From Rhizomicrobium electricum (GTDB taxonomy: Bacteria; Pseudomonadota; Alphaproteobacteria; Micropepsales; Micropepsaceae): 64,000 bases of DNA. How positions within the stretch are numbered: the first letter of the stretch is position 1; the number at the start of each line of letters is the position of its first letter. Where the stretch lies: contig NZ_JAASQS010000004.1 of NCBI RefSeq assembly GCF_011762045.1, positions 372,001 to 436,000 of the forward strand. The letters run 5' to 3'. A program made the position numbers and the translations under genes. Positions 8,833 through 17,245 of this stretch are shown piece by piece. The notes below the pieces were generated by a model. The model did not search any database. It worked only from the letters and a program-made list of their open reading frames with translations, and was not told the DNA's origin.

Positions 8833-8870
8833 AAAAAAATACCGGGCGCCCCCGCGCGGGGACACCCGGT
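8833..8870 (-). terminator. Rho-independent terminator after the periplasmic repeat protein gene
   Basis: Read on the minus strand, the arms ACCGGGTGTCCCC and GGGGGCGCCCGGT (8870 to 8841) flank a short GCGC loop and are followed by a run of seven Ts (8839-8833). It lies 14 bases after the stop at 8884 and would end transcription of that gene before the 8196-8744 gene. Confidence 0.85.
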
Positions 8871-8883
8871 TTGATTCAGATGC

Positions 8884-10155
8884 TTATTTCGCGGCGGCGG
8901 CCGGAGCGGCCGGACGGCGATTGAGGTAGGTCATCCAGAGATCGGCCACGCGAACCAGAGCCGCATCGCCGGTGAAGCCGGTCAGCGTCTGCTTGGCGCC
9001 GGCTTCGTCACCCTGACGGGTCTGGGCCATGGCGAGGACCAACTTGGCTTCCGCGACGTACGGGCCACCGGCCTTGACGGCGTTCTGGGCGGCGCGGGCG
9101 GCGTCGGCATAGCGGCCGTAGCCGTAATAGGCTTCGGCGACGCTGGTCAGGGCCTTACCGTCCTTGGCGACCTTTTCGATCTGCGGCAGGACCGGCTCGT
9201 CCTTCTTGGCGTCGGCGTTGTTCTTGGCGACCAGCGGGCCAACCTTGGCCTGGTTGAACACGCCCTTCTGGATGCCCATCTGCAGGAAGGTGCGTTCATC
9301 GCCGAAGGCCTTGACCGCATCGGCGGCGTCGGCGGCTTCGAGGAAGTTCGACGACGACCATTCGGCACCGACCAGGAGACGCAGGCGATAGATGTTGAGC
9401 GCGGCGACCTCGGCGGTGGCCTTGTTGCCCTTGGGCAGGAACTCGAGCGTGAAGTCGAGCAGATACTTCCAGTCTTCCGCCTTGCCGTAATCGCGGGCCA
9501 TCATCGTCAGGCCTTTGATCTCGTTGGCGCGATCCTTGTTCTTGTCATAGGAGAAGGTCAGCAGCTGATAGAGCCCGTACTGCGGGACCTTGCCTTCGGA
9601 CGTGGCCACATCGATGCCCTTCTGGGCATAGAGGATCGTGTTCGCGGTGTCGTTTTTCGAATAGTAGTACTGCGCGATCGGCGCATAGATGTCGGGGTTG
9701 GTCGCCTTGGAGTCGACGGCGATCTTGGCCAGTTCGCCGACGAGTTCGCCGTTGTTGGCTTCGGAGGCGAGCTGGATCGCGGCGCCGAGCAGGTTGGCGC
9801 GATCTTCCGGCGGGGAGGCGGGATTCTTGACCACGGCGACGAAGGCTTCACCCGCCTTCACGCGGTCGTTGGTCTGGTAGTAGGCCACGCCGAGGAAGCG
9901 GTTGATGAGGTAATTGTCGTAGTCGGTCAGGTCGCCCTTGCTCTTGGCGTCGTTGCACTGCGCGATCGCAGTGGGATAGTCCTTCGCGTTGAGGGCCTTC
10001 TGGCATTCACCGAGCGGCTTCGCGATCGATTTGCTGACCTTCGGAGCGTCAGCCTTCTCCTTATCGGCGGCTTGCGCCGGCGTGGCAACCGTCAGTGCCA
10101 TCGCACAGAACGGGAGGCAGGCGATCAGTGCGGCCCGCAACAAACTCTTGCTCAT
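8884..10155 (-). CDS. Periplasmic TPR-type helical repeat protein
   Basis: 423 residues. Signal peptide: MSKSLLRAALIACLPFCAMA... ending PAQAAD. The rest is a helical solenoid with TPR-like segments, for example GECQKALNAKDYPTAIAQCN, FLGVAYYQTNDRVKAGEAF, YYYSKNDTANTILYAQKG and EAYYGYGRYADAARAAQNAV, ending in an alanine/proline tail (RRPAAPAAAAK). No catalytic motif is visible, so a scaffold or binding role in the periplasm is likely. The start at 10155 gives the signal peptide; the frame is open upstream to 10209 but without one. It is a single-gene unit with its own strong terminator, divergent from the aldo/keto reductase operon. Confidence 0.82.
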   Translation of the reverse strand: MSKSLLRAALIACLPFCAMALTVATPAQAADKEKADAPKVSKSIAKPLGECQKALNAKDYPTAIAQCNDAKSKGDLTDYDNYLINRFLGVAYYQTNDRVKAGEAFVAVVKNPASPPEDRANLLGAAIQLASEANNGELVGELAKIAVDSKATNPDIYAPIAQYYYSKNDTANTILYAQKGIDVATSEGKVPQYGLYQLLTFSYDKNKDRANEIKGLTMMARDYGKAEDWKYLLDFTLEFLPKGNKATAEVAALNIYRLRLLVGAEWSSSNFLEAADAADAVKAFGDERTFLQMGIQKGVFNQAKVGPLVAKNNADAKKDEPVLPQIEKVAKDGKALTSVAEAYYGYGRYADAARAAQNAVKAGGPYVAEAKLVLAMAQTRQGDEAGAKQTLTGFTGDAALVRVADLWMTYLNRRPAAPAAAAK

Positions 10156-10291
10156 GGATTCCTCACCTAGCTGTAGCGCGAAGCACCGCGCGGCGCCCGC
10201 ATCGCGCATCTTGATCTACTATGCAACTTTATTATGGCGAAGACCTGCGTCGAATCTGCCAAAAAAGCGGCTATAGGATGCCGTGTTGCCG

Positions 10292-10308
10292 CCGGTGGTT
10301 GCAACCGG
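10292..10308. promoter_or_regulatory. Palindrome between divergent genes
   Basis: CCGGTGGTTGCAACCGG contains the perfect ten-base palindrome GGTTGCAACC. It lies in the 215-base gap between the divergent starts at 10155 and 10371. It could be an operator, but nothing else in the window identifies a regulator for it. Confidence 0.25.
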
Positions 10309-10370
10309 TGCCGTAAGCCCTTTTTAACCATGTGGTGCCAGCGTGGCGGGGCCTTTCCGGATGCTCCGTC

Positions 10371-11279
10371 ATGGCCGAATTCGTCTTGGGCTCCGTCCAG
10401 CTTGGACTGCCGTACGGCGCGGCAAATCGCACCGGAAAACCCAGCCGGGAAGCCGCTGTCGCCCTGGTCCGCCGGGCGCTGGCCTGCGGCATTCGGACCA
10501 TCGATACCGCGCGCGCCTATGGCGATGCCGAGGAACGGGTCGGGGAAGCGCTGTCAAACGAGCACGCCTTCGTTGTGACCAAGCTGAGTCCTCTGAGTGA
10601 TGTAGGCGACGATGCTGGCATCGCCGTCGCGGCCGCGGAAGCTTCGGTGGCGCAGTCCCGTGCCGCGTTGCGCATGGAACGGCTCGATTGCCTGTTGCTC
10701 CATCGCGCCGTGCACCGGACCCAGTTCGGCGGCGCGATCTGGCAGCGGCTGCTGGCTTTGCGCGACGCCGGTACGATCGGACGGCTCGGCGTCTCGGTGC
10801 AGTCGACGGCGGAAGCGGCCGACGCGCTGACGTGTCCCGACGTGCGGCACATCCAGATGCCGTTCAATCTTCTCGATTGGCGCTGGCGCGAGGCGGGTAT
10901 CGCCGATGCGCTGGCGAAGCGTCCCGACGTGACGGTGCATGTCCGCTCGGTTTTCCTGCAGGGCCTGTTGGCGGCGGGCGATCCGGCGGTGTGGCCGGTG
11001 ATATCCGGTGTCGATCCGGTGGCGGTGTTGGCCGATATCGACCGGCTGGTGCGCGAACTCGGGCGCGACAGCGCGGCCGATCTCTGCCTGGCGTATGCGC
11101 GCGGTCAGGCGTTTATTGCCGGAGTGGTGATCGGACTCGAAACCGAAGCCCAACTCGACGAAAATCTGACTCTGATGCGCAATCCGCCGCTGACCCCGGC
11201 CGAATGCCGTTTTGTCGAAGACTGCCTGCCGCGCTGTCCCGAACAGCTTCTCAATCCTGCGTTATGGCCGAAAAAATGA
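10371..11279 (+). CDS. Aldo/keto reductase family protein
   Basis: 302 residues. The catalytic tetrad of the family is visible: D45 and Y50 in TIDTARAYGDAE, K71 in VVTKLS and H111 in LLLHRAVH. The N-terminus (FVLGSVQLGLPYGAANRTGKP) is typical of the branch found in surface-sugar and nonulosonate loci, but also elsewhere. It should be an NADPH-dependent carbonyl reductase or related sugar enzyme; the substrate is not known. It is the first gene of a three-gene operon: the SDR start overlaps its end and the patatin gene follows. The ATG at 10371 is preferred over an in-frame ATG at 10332 because the family begins at this point. Confidence 0.83.
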   Translation: MAEFVLGSVQLGLPYGAANRTGKPSREAAVALVRRALACGIRTIDTARAYGDAEERVGEALSNEHAFVVTKLSPLSDVGDDAGIAVAAAEASVAQSRAALRMERLDCLLLHRAVHRTQFGGAIWQRLLALRDAGTIGRLGVSVQSTAEAADALTCPDVRHIQMPFNLLDWRWREAGIADALAKRPDVTVHVRSVFLQGLLAAGDPAVWPVISGVDPVAVLADIDRLVRELGRDSAADLCLAYARGQAFIAGVVIGLETEAQLDENLTLMRNPPLTPAECRFVEDCLPRCPEQLLNPALWPKK

Positions 11280-12061
11280 CAGACCTGTTCCGCCTCGATG
11301 GCGCCGTTGCGTTCGTTTCCGGAGCTGCCGGTCATCTCGGCCGTCCGATGGCGCGCATTCTCGGCGAGGCCGGCGCCCATGTGATCCTCAACGGCCGCAG
11401 CCGCGAAAAACTCGAAGCCTATGCCGGCGAACTGAAGGCCGACGGCATTTCATCCGAAGTGGCCCCGTTCGACGTTGCGGATACCGCCGCGGTACGCACG
11501 TTCTTTGCCTCGCGCCAACGCCTCGACGTGCTGGTCAACAACGCCATCCTGATGCAAGGCAAGCCGTTCGCGGCGCTGGAGCCGTCCGATTTCGCCGTCA
11601 CCTACATGTCCGGCGTGACGGCGGTGTTCGAAGCCGCGCGTGCGGCGCTGCCGGCGCTGAAAAATGCGGCGGCCGCGGCGGGCGAAGCGCGGATCGTCAA
11701 TATCGCTTCGATGTACGGCGTGGTGTCGCCCGACAAGCGCATCTATGCCAAGCCCGAGCAGGCGAGCCCGTTTCATTACGGCCCCGCCAAGGCGGCGCTG
11801 CTGCAGCTCACCCGCCATCTCGCAGCGGAATTCGCCCCCGAGCGCATCCGCGTCAACGCGTTGGTGCCGGGTCCGTTCCCGCGGCCGCAAGTGTCGGACG
11901 ACGATCCGGCTTTTGCTGCGCGGCTGGCGGGCAAGACGATGCTCAACCGGTTCGGCCGCGCCGACGAGATTGCCGGTCCGCTGCTGTTTCTTGCCACCAA
12001 GGCGTCCAGTTTTGTGACCGGCGCCGCTCTTGCGGTCGATGGCGGCTGGACGGCATGGTAA
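11264..12061 (+). CDS. Short-chain dehydrogenase/reductase
   Basis: 265 residues from the ATG at 11264; a second ATG at 11276 overlaps the upstream stop as ATGA and is equally possible. Classical SDR layout: nucleotide-binding SGAAGHLGRPMA (residues 19-30, replacing the usual TGxxxGxG), VNNA at 91-94, catalytic S149 in NIASMYG, Y172 and K176 in HYGPAK, and a late FVTGAALAVDGGW. It is an NAD(P)-dependent oxidoreductase. The aldo/keto reductase before it and the phospholipase after it are on the same transcript by spacing (16-base overlap and 24-base gap). The substrate is unknown; similar SDR plus aldo/keto pairs occur in surface carbohydrate pathways, which is only a hint here. Confidence 0.83.
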   Translation: MAEKMTDLFRLDGAVAFVSGAAGHLGRPMARILGEAGAHVILNGRSREKLEAYAGELKADGISSEVAPFDVADTAAVRTFFASRQRLDVLVNNAILMQGKPFAALEPSDFAVTYMSGVTAVFEAARAALPALKNAAAAAGEARIVNIASMYGVVSPDKRIYAKPEQASPFHYGPAKAALLQLTRHLAAEFAPERIRVNALVPGPFPRPQVSDDDPAFAARLAGKTMLNRFGRADEIAGPLLFLATKASSFVTGAALAVDGGWTAW

Positions 12062-12085
12062 CGGGGCATCTCGAGAGAAGGACGG

Positions 12086-13888
12086 ATGCTGCCTTTTCTG
12101 TCCTCGCTGATCCCCGGTCAGGACCACACCCGCTATCTCGTTGAACGGCTGAAGCGCTTCCCGTTGCTGGCCGGTCTTTCCGATGGCGCGATCCGCCGTG
12201 TGGTCGCCGAGGCGCGCTGGTTCGGATTGCCCGGCGGAGCGCGGCTCAAGCGCGACAGCAAAAACGAGACGGCGCTGTTCCTGGTCATCACCGGATCGCT
12301 CGGGGTGATGGTGGAGCATGCCGGCAGCCGCCGTCTGATCGCGCAGATTCCGCCGGGCGAGACCGTCGGCGAGGTCAGCCTCTTTACCGAAGAACATTCT
12401 GCCGAGATCGTCGCCTTGCGCGACAGCGAACTGTTGCGCATCGGTCCGCAGGCGTTCGAGGCCCTGGTCGCCAGGCATCCGCGGATGATGATCGACATGA
12501 TGCGGGTGATGGCCCGCCGTCTGCTCGAAACCACCCGCGCGCCGCGCGAGCATATCCGCCCCAAAACCTTCGCCATCGTGCCGCTGCAGCAAGGGCTGGG
12601 GAACGAGCCGGTGGCGCATCGCATTGCCGCTGCACTGGTCGAGATGGGCGCCAAGGCCGCGGTGCTCGATGCCTCGGCGTCGGGGCAGTCGGCCGAGTGG
12701 TTCCACACCTTCGAAGCCGCCCACGATGTCGTGTTCTATCGCGGCGATGCGCCGGGCACGGCGTGGAGCGAAGCCTGCGTGCGTCAGGCCGACCGCCTCT
12801 ATCTGTTTGCGCGCGCCGACCGGGCGCTGCCGCCGGAAACGGTACGCTCGGCCAAGGAGCGCATATCCGGCCGCCCCGAACTATTGCTTCTGCATCCGCA
12901 TGGCGCCGGCGAACTGCCGGATCATTTCGCGCTCAAGAGCGATCTGTTCGAAACCCATCATCACATCCGCCAGGATCGCTCCGAGGATATCGGCCGTCTG
13001 GCGCGCTGCGTTGCGGGGCGTGCGGTGGGGCTGGTGCTCGGCGGCGGCGGCGCGCGCGGCTTTGCCCATATCGGCGTCGTCAAAGCTCTCGCCGAAGCGG
13101 GTGTGCCGTTCGATTATCTCGGCGGGGTGTCGATGGGCGCCATCGTCGCCGCCGGTCTCGCGGCCGAATGGAGTCTGGAAGAACTCGCCGACCGGCTGCG
13201 CGCCGCGTTCGTGGCGTCCAAGCCGCTGTCCGATTACACGCTGCCGCTGATCGCACTGGTGCGCGGGCGCAAGATGACCGAACTCTTGCGTACCCATTTC
13301 GGTTCGTTGCGCATCGAGGATCTGGCGCGGCCGTATTTCTGCATCTCGTCCGATCTCACCACGGGCCGCGTTCGCGAGCACTGCGCCGGCTATCTGTGGC
13401 GGGCTTTGCGCGCCAGTGCGGCGCTGCCGGGCATCGTGCCGCCGGTCAATGCGCACGGGCATTTGCTGGTCGACGGCGGAGTGATGAACAATTTGCCGGT
13501 CGATCTGATGCGCGCCCGCCGCATCGGTCCTCTGATCGCCTCCGACGTCACCGGCGAGATCGATTTCTCGGTGCGCGACAGCCGGTACGGCGAACGTCCG
13601 GTGTGGCGGCTGATCTGGCAGAGGATGCGCGGCACGCCGTCGATCTTCGATGTGCTGATGCGCTCGGGCACGGTGGGCTCGGAAGCCCAGCGCCGCTTGG
13701 TGCGCGACGAAGCCGATTTCCTGTTCGAGCCGACGCTCGAAGGTGTCGACCCGCTCGATTTCAAAAGCTTCGATCGTGCGGTGAAGGAAGGCTACGAACA
13801 CGCCGCGCGCCTGATCGACAAACACGGCGTGCCGCTGACGACGCTGTGGTGCGAAGGACCGGCGGTGGCGGTGGCGAAGAGGCCCTAG
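12086..13888 (+). CDS. Patatin-like phospholipase with N-terminal cyclic-nucleotide-binding-like domain
   Basis: 600 residues. Residues 20-150 resemble a cNMP-binding domain (LAGLSDGAIRRVVAEA, IPPGETVGEVSLF), but the conserved arginine-alanine pair of the phosphate cassette is replaced (EEHSAEIVAL), so cyclic nucleotide binding is doubtful. A middle region (about 160-300) is diverged. The patatin domain has the oxyanion motif GGGGARG at 319-325, the nucleophile elbow GVSMG (S349) and the catalytic aspartate in VDGG (D463). The domain order matches the neuropathy-target-esterase-like bacterial phospholipases, which deacylate membrane lipids at the inner membrane. A good Shine-Dalgarno (GAGAAGGA) precedes the ATG. 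It is the third gene of the operon with the aldo/keto reductase and SDR. Confidence 0.88.
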   Translation: MLPFLSSLIPGQDHTRYLVERLKRFPLLAGLSDGAIRRVVAEARWFGLPGGARLKRDSKNETALFLVITGSLGVMVEHAGSRRLIAQIPPGETVGEVSLFTEEHSAEIVALRDSELLRIGPQAFEALVARHPRMMIDMMRVMARRLLETTRAPREHIRPKTFAIVPLQQGLGNEPVAHRIAAALVEMGAKAAVLDASASGQSAEWFHTFEAAHDVVFYRGDAPGTAWSEACVRQADRLYLFARADRALPPETVRSAKERISGRPELLLLHPHGAGELPDHFALKSDLFETHHHIRQDRSEDIGRLARCVAGRAVGLVLGGGGARGFAHIGVVKALAEAGVPFDYLGGVSMGAIVAAGLAAEWSLEELADRLRAAFVASKPLSDYTLPLIALVRGRKMTELLRTHFGSLRIEDLARPYFCISSDLTTGRVREHCAGYLWRALRASAALPGIVPPVNAHGHLLVDGGVMNNLPVDLMRARRIGPLIASDVTGEIDFSVRDSRYGERPVWRLIWQRMRGTPSIFDVLMRSGTVGSEAQRRLVRDEADFLFEPTLEGVDPLDFKSFDRAVKEGYEHAARLIDKHGVPLTTLWCEGPAVAVAKRP

Positions 13889-14055
13889 ATGCGCTTACCG
13901 ACCGGCGCGGCTTTCGCCATGACCGGAGGCTTTGGCAGCGGCGGAAGGGTTGCGATCATACTGCCCGACTTGCCCTTGATGTATCCGCCGCGGCTGAAAA
14001 CACCCGTCGCGAGGTTTCCAAGAAAGTCCAACAGATCGGCCACAAGATTGCCCAT
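13885..14055 (-). CDS. Possible small protein, 56 residues
   Basis: An uninterrupted short frame in an otherwise empty gap. It starts MGNLVADLLDFLGNLATGVF, an amphipathic stretch, then SRGGYIKGKSGSMIATLPPL and a basic tail. Codon third positions are G/C in roughly two thirds of codons, similar to neighbours but not decisive. No good ribosome-binding site precedes the ATG. It lies downstream of the 14146-14391 gene on the same strand and overlaps the stop codon of the patatin gene. An inverted repeat (GCCATT, two bases, AATGGC) is at 14080-14093, upstream of the start. It could be a non-coding coincidence. Confidence 0.3.
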   Translation of the reverse strand: MGNLVADLLDFLGNLATGVFSRGGYIKGKSGSMIATLPPLPKPPVMAKAAPVGKRI

Positions 14056-14145
14056 GTAGTATAGGTAGTAGCCATTTTGGCCATTTCAATGGCAAACAGA
14101 GCGGAAGAGCGGGTTGCCTTTGCGGAAGTATCGCGCGGCCTGCCG

Positions 14146-14391
14146 CTATTCTTCCGCGTCCGGCTTCTTGCCCGTCTTCAAATCGCGCCCGCTGTAGAGC
14201 CGCTGGCCCAGCACGGCGATCATCAGGCCGCCGATCAGAAGCGCCTTGGTGCGGATGGCGTCGGGACAGGTCATGCCCCACAGTTCGGTGATGCCGAAAT
14301 AGTCGGCGAGCGCGAGCCAATAGGCGCAGCCCGATGCAAGCATCAGAGCCAGCCCTGCCGGCATCAGAATCAGACCAACGACGCGCCGCAT
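14146..14391 (-). CDS. Small two-helix membrane protein
   Basis: 81 residues with two hydrophobic segments (VVGLILMPAGLALMLASGC and TKALLIGGLMIAVLGQRLYS) separated by about 25 residues containing W and C, and a charged tail DLKTGKKPDAEE. I do not recognise a family. Its ATG lies one base after the stop codon of the Coa1-like gene, so the two are translated from one message and may act together in the inner membrane. Confidence 0.7.
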   Translation of the reverse strand: MRRVVGLILMPAGLALMLASGCAYWLALADYFGITELWGMTCPDAIRTKALLIGGLMIAVLGQRLYSGRDLKTGKKPDAEE

Positions 14392-14392
14392 G

Positions 14393-14854
14393 TCAGATGC
14401 TGTTCTGCATCATCGGACTGGGCGGCGCGGCGCCGACGATATAGTGATCGCGGCCTTGCGCATCGGTCAGCACCAGCGACGTGATCTTGGCCTTGCCGCC
14501 CGCCACGTCGAGATTGGCTTTGGCTTCGCCTTCGCCGTTCGAGCCCACCACCTTCAGCGTATAGCTCGCGGTGCTGCCGACGCCGGTTTCGGAATGGAAG
14601 CTCACCCGTTCGCGCGACATCACGGTGATGTTGCGGCCGAGCACGCTTTGGGCTTCGGGATTCTGGTTGAGCGTGGCGACGATGGTTTTGATCTGGGCGT
14701 CGTTATCCAGAACCTTGAAGAAATACCGGGCGCTGAAGGTGTAGACCGCAGCGACCACCACCACGATCGCGACCAAGGCGCCGAGGCATCCATACAAGCA
14801 ACCATGGCGAGGGCGCGGCGGCGGAGCGTCTTGCTGTTCGGCGGTCTGGCTCAT
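14393..14854 (-). CDS. Coa1-like membrane-anchored protein
   Basis: 153 residues. A short proline-rich N-terminus and a membrane anchor (CLYGCLGALVAIVVVVAAVY) precede a domain of about 110 residues. The segment from NPEAQSVLGRNITV through SYTLKVVGSNGEGEAKANL to ITSLVLTDAQGRDHYIVG follows the Coa1/Tim21-like pattern, in which a small domain with a conserved glycine-rich strand sits outside a single membrane anchor. In mitochondria Coa1 helps assemble cytochrome oxidase; a bacterial role is not established. It is divergent from the methyltransferase gene at 14920 and coupled to the small membrane protein gene at 14146-14391. Confidence 0.6.
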   Translation of the reverse strand: MSQTAEQQDAPPPRPRHGCLYGCLGALVAIVVVVAAVYTFSARYFFKVLDNDAQIKTIVATLNQNPEAQSVLGRNITVMSRERVSFHSETGVGSTASYTLKVVGSNGEGEAKANLDVAGGKAKITSLVLTDAQGRDHYIVGAAPPSPMMQNSI

Positions 14855-14919
14855 GGCTTTCTCGTTGCGGCGGCCCGGCTACTGTGGCACGCCATTTCCT
14901 GACATTTTCTATCCCGTCG

Positions 14920-16026
14920 ATGACGCCAATGGAACCATTCGATTCAGTCCCCGAAACCCCGCTCGAAACCGCCCTCCGCCTGTTGGACGAGGGGGATGCG
15001 GCCAAGGCGGCGGCCCTGCTCGAAAACCTGATCGGCGAAGGCCATGGTGGGCTTCTGGCGCGGCTGACTCTGGCGCGGGCGCTGACCGCCGCGGGCGAAC
15101 CCGAAAAAGCCGTTGCCGTCGCGCGCGAAACCGCCTCGCTCCATCCCGACATTGCCGAGGCCGCGCTGGGGCTTGGTGCGGCGCTGTTGGGAGCCGAGCA
15201 GTTGCCGACCGCGATTGCCGAATTCCAGCGCGCGCTGCGGCTCGATCCGGAGAACGGCGAGGCACGCTATCTGTTGGGTTGCGCCTGGCTCGAAGCGGGC
15301 GAACCGGAGCCGGCGCTGGCGGCATTCGAGGCGCTGGACGGTCTGCCCGGTCTTGCCGAACGGATTGCCGAGGCCGAAGCGATGAAGGCGCGGCCGCGTT
15401 CCGACGCCGGTTATGTCCGTCATCTGTTCGATCAGTTTTCGGCCGATTACGACAGCCGCATGCTTGGTCAGTTGTCGTACCAGGCGCCGGTGATCCTGCG
15501 CGAACTGGCGGCGCTGGTGCTGCCGGGCGAGACCGGATTGACCGTGCTCGATCTCGGCTGCGGCACCGGTCTTTCTGGCGCTGCGTTCCGCGACCGCGCT
15601 GCTCGTCTGGTCGGCGTCGATCTCAGTCCGGCGATGATCGCCAAGGCGCGCGAACGCGGCGTTTATGACGAGTTGAATGTCGCCGACATCGAAGCCGGGT
15701 TGGGCATCGAGACATACGATCTCGTCGTCGCCGCCGACACGCTGGTCTATCTCGGCGATCTCGACTCCACCTTCGCCAAGGTCGCGACGGCGCTGAAATC
15801 CGACGGCACTTTCCTGTTCACGGTGGAATCCAAAGACGGCGACGGTTTCGAACTCGGGCCCAAGCGTCGCTGGCGTCATTCCGAAGCCTATTTGCGCGCA
15901 CAAGCGGCGGCGCATGGTTTTGCGGTCGCCGGATTGATGGCCTGCGTGCCGCGCCAGGAAGCGCACGTAGCTGTGAACGGCTATGCCGTGGCGCTGACCA
16001 AGTCCGCTCCGCTACAACGCTCCTGA
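14920..16026 (+). CDS. TPR-domain class I SAM-dependent methyltransferase
   Basis: About 368 residues from the ATG at 14920; a GTG at 14884 and an ATG at 14929 are also in frame, and none has a clear Shine-Dalgarno. The first 150 residues are tetratricopeptide-like (AKAAALLENLIGEGHGGLLA, AIAEFQRALRLDPENGEARY). A linker with HLFDQFSADYDSRM leads to the methyltransferase domain, with motif I VLDLGCGTGLSG and VGVDLSPAMIAKAR. The combination occurs in a family of alphaproteobacterial methyltransferases of unknown substrate. It is probably cytoplasmic. The stop is 12 bases before the DJ-1 family start, so the two are probably co-transcribed. Confidence 0.83.
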   Translation: MTPMEPFDSVPETPLETALRLLDEGDAAKAAALLENLIGEGHGGLLARLTLARALTAAGEPEKAVAVARETASLHPDIAEAALGLGAALLGAEQLPTAIAEFQRALRLDPENGEARYLLGCAWLEAGEPEPALAAFEALDGLPGLAERIAEAEAMKARPRSDAGYVRHLFDQFSADYDSRMLGQLSYQAPVILRELAALVLPGETGLTVLDLGCGTGLSGAAFRDRAARLVGVDLSPAMIAKARERGVYDELNVADIEAGLGIETYDLVVAADTLVYLGDLDSTFAKVATALKSDGTFLFTVESKDGDGFELGPKRRWRHSEAYLRAQAAAHGFAVAGLMACVPRQEAHVAVNGYAVALTKSAPLQRS

Positions 16027-16038
16027 ATGGAGGGCGTT

Positions 16039-16641
16039 ATGACGAAAAGGATCGGCATTCTGGTGTTCGACGACGTCGAGGAACTCGATTTCGCGGGGCC
16101 GTGGGAAGTGTTCACCATGGCCAACGAAGTTGCCGCGCATCTCGGCCAAGAGCCCGCCCACGACGTCAAGCTGATCGCCGAGCGCGATGCGCCGGTTCGT
16201 TGTGCCCACGGATTGAGGGTGCTTCCCGATCTCACCACCGCGGCCTGCGACAAACTGGACATATTGCTGGTGCCTGGCGGGCAGGGCACGCGGCGCGAAG
16301 TGCTCAATCCGGCGTTGCTGACTTGGATTGCCGGGATTTCCGCGCGAGCCGAGTGGGTCACCAGTGTTTGTACGGGGGCGCTGCTGTTGTGTGCGGCGGG
16401 ACCGGCCCGCGGCAAACGGGTCACCACCCATTGGGCGTTTGTCGAAACCCTGCGCGGGCGCGGCGAAGCCTCTGAAGTCGTGGCGGATTGTCGTTATGTT
16501 CGCGACGGTAACTTGGTTACTTCGGCCGGCGTTTCGGCCGGGATCGACATGGCGCTGTGGCTGACCGGTGTTCTTCACGGCACAGATTTCGCCCATGCCG
16601 TTCGCCGTGCGATGGAATACGATCCGGCACCACCGGTGTAA
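16039..16641 (+). CDS. DJ-1/PfpI family protein, isonitrile hydratase-like
   Basis: 200 residues. The nucleophilic cysteine is C111 in VTSVCTGALLL, at the usual elbow, followed by GKRVTTHW, which matches isonitrile hydratase and related GATase1 proteins. The N-terminus has the acidic partner region (VEELDFAGPWEVF). Isonitrile hydratases convert isonitriles to N-substituted formamides, but the family is broad and the substrate is uncertain. I prefer the ATG at 16039 to an ATG at 16027 because GGAGGG lies about five bases before it. It follows the TPR-methyltransferase gene on the same strand. Confidence 0.82.
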   Translation: MTKRIGILVFDDVEELDFAGPWEVFTMANEVAAHLGQEPAHDVKLIAERDAPVRCAHGLRVLPDLTTAACDKLDILLVPGGQGTRREVLNPALLTWIAGISARAEWVTSVCTGALLLCAAGPARGKRVTTHWAFVETLRGRGEASEVVADCRYVRDGNLVTSAGVSAGIDMALWLTGVLHGTDFAHAVRRAMEYDPAPPV

Positions 16642-16735
16642 CGTGACGCGGGCGAGTGCTTTGTCCGCCCGCTCAATCTGTGCTTATCTCGGACCCGGTT
16701 GGGGACGTACTCACATCCAGGGGAGTTTCAGGAAC

Positions 16736-17146
16736 ATGTTGAAGAGCGTTTGTCTGGTTGGTGCCGTTCTGATGTTTGCAAGTCCCGCGCTGGCCGAAAC
16801 GTGCGGTTCGGCTCCGATTGCGCCCGCGATTCCGGGTGCGAGTGCGGTTGCCGGCAAGCCGGGCGAAGAAGCCACCAAGATCAAGCACGACGCCTTCGTG
16901 CAGGTGAAGGACTATCAGGGCCGGCTGAAGCCGTTCCGCGAATGCCTCATCAAGCAGACCTCCGACGTTAAGGCCGAAGCCGAAAACGGCAAGGACGACA
17001 GCGCCAAGAAGGCCGCGCAGGCCAAGATGGCCGATTTGCAGAAGGCCTACGACAAGACCGTGGATGACGAGACCAAGACCGTCCAGGAATACGTCGCCCT
17101 GCAGACCGCGGTCTGCAAGATCATCGACTGCACGCCGAAGAAATAA
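16736..17146 (+). CDS. Secreted hypothetical protein with coiled coil and paired cysteines
   Basis: 136 residues. Signal peptide MLKSVCLVGAVLMFASPALA followed by ETCGSAPIAPAIPGA. The mature part is an alpha-helical, lysine- and alanine-rich segment (AKKAAQAKMADLQKAYDKTV) framed by cysteines at the mature N-terminus (TCGS), after the first helix (RECLIK) and near the C-terminus (AVCKIIDC). This suggests a disulfide-stabilised periplasmic helical hairpin. I do not recognise a family. A Shine-Dalgarno (AGGA) precedes the ATG, and a strong terminator follows at 17175-17203, so it looks like a single-gene unit. Confidence 0.75.
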   Translation: MLKSVCLVGAVLMFASPALAETCGSAPIAPAIPGASAVAGKPGEEATKIKHDAFVQVKDYQGRLKPFRECLIKQTSDVKAEAENGKDDSAKKAAQAKMADLQKAYDKTVDDETKTVQEYVALQTAVCKIIDCTPKK

Positions 17147-17174
17147 GACCGCGTCCCCAACGGACATGGATTAG

Positions 17175-17203
17175 CCCCGGTCGGGTTCCCCGGCCGGGGT
17201 TTT
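17175..17203 (+). terminator. Rho-independent terminator
   Basis: An 11-base-pair stem, CCCCGGTCGGG against CCCGGCCGGGG (17175-17185 and 17189-17199, one T-G pair), a three-base loop, and four Ts. It lies 29 bases after the stop of the secreted protein gene at 16736-17146. Confidence 0.88.
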
Positions 17204-17245
17204 GGCGTTCGGGACGGATGGCGTCGAATCACCTATCATCGCGCC

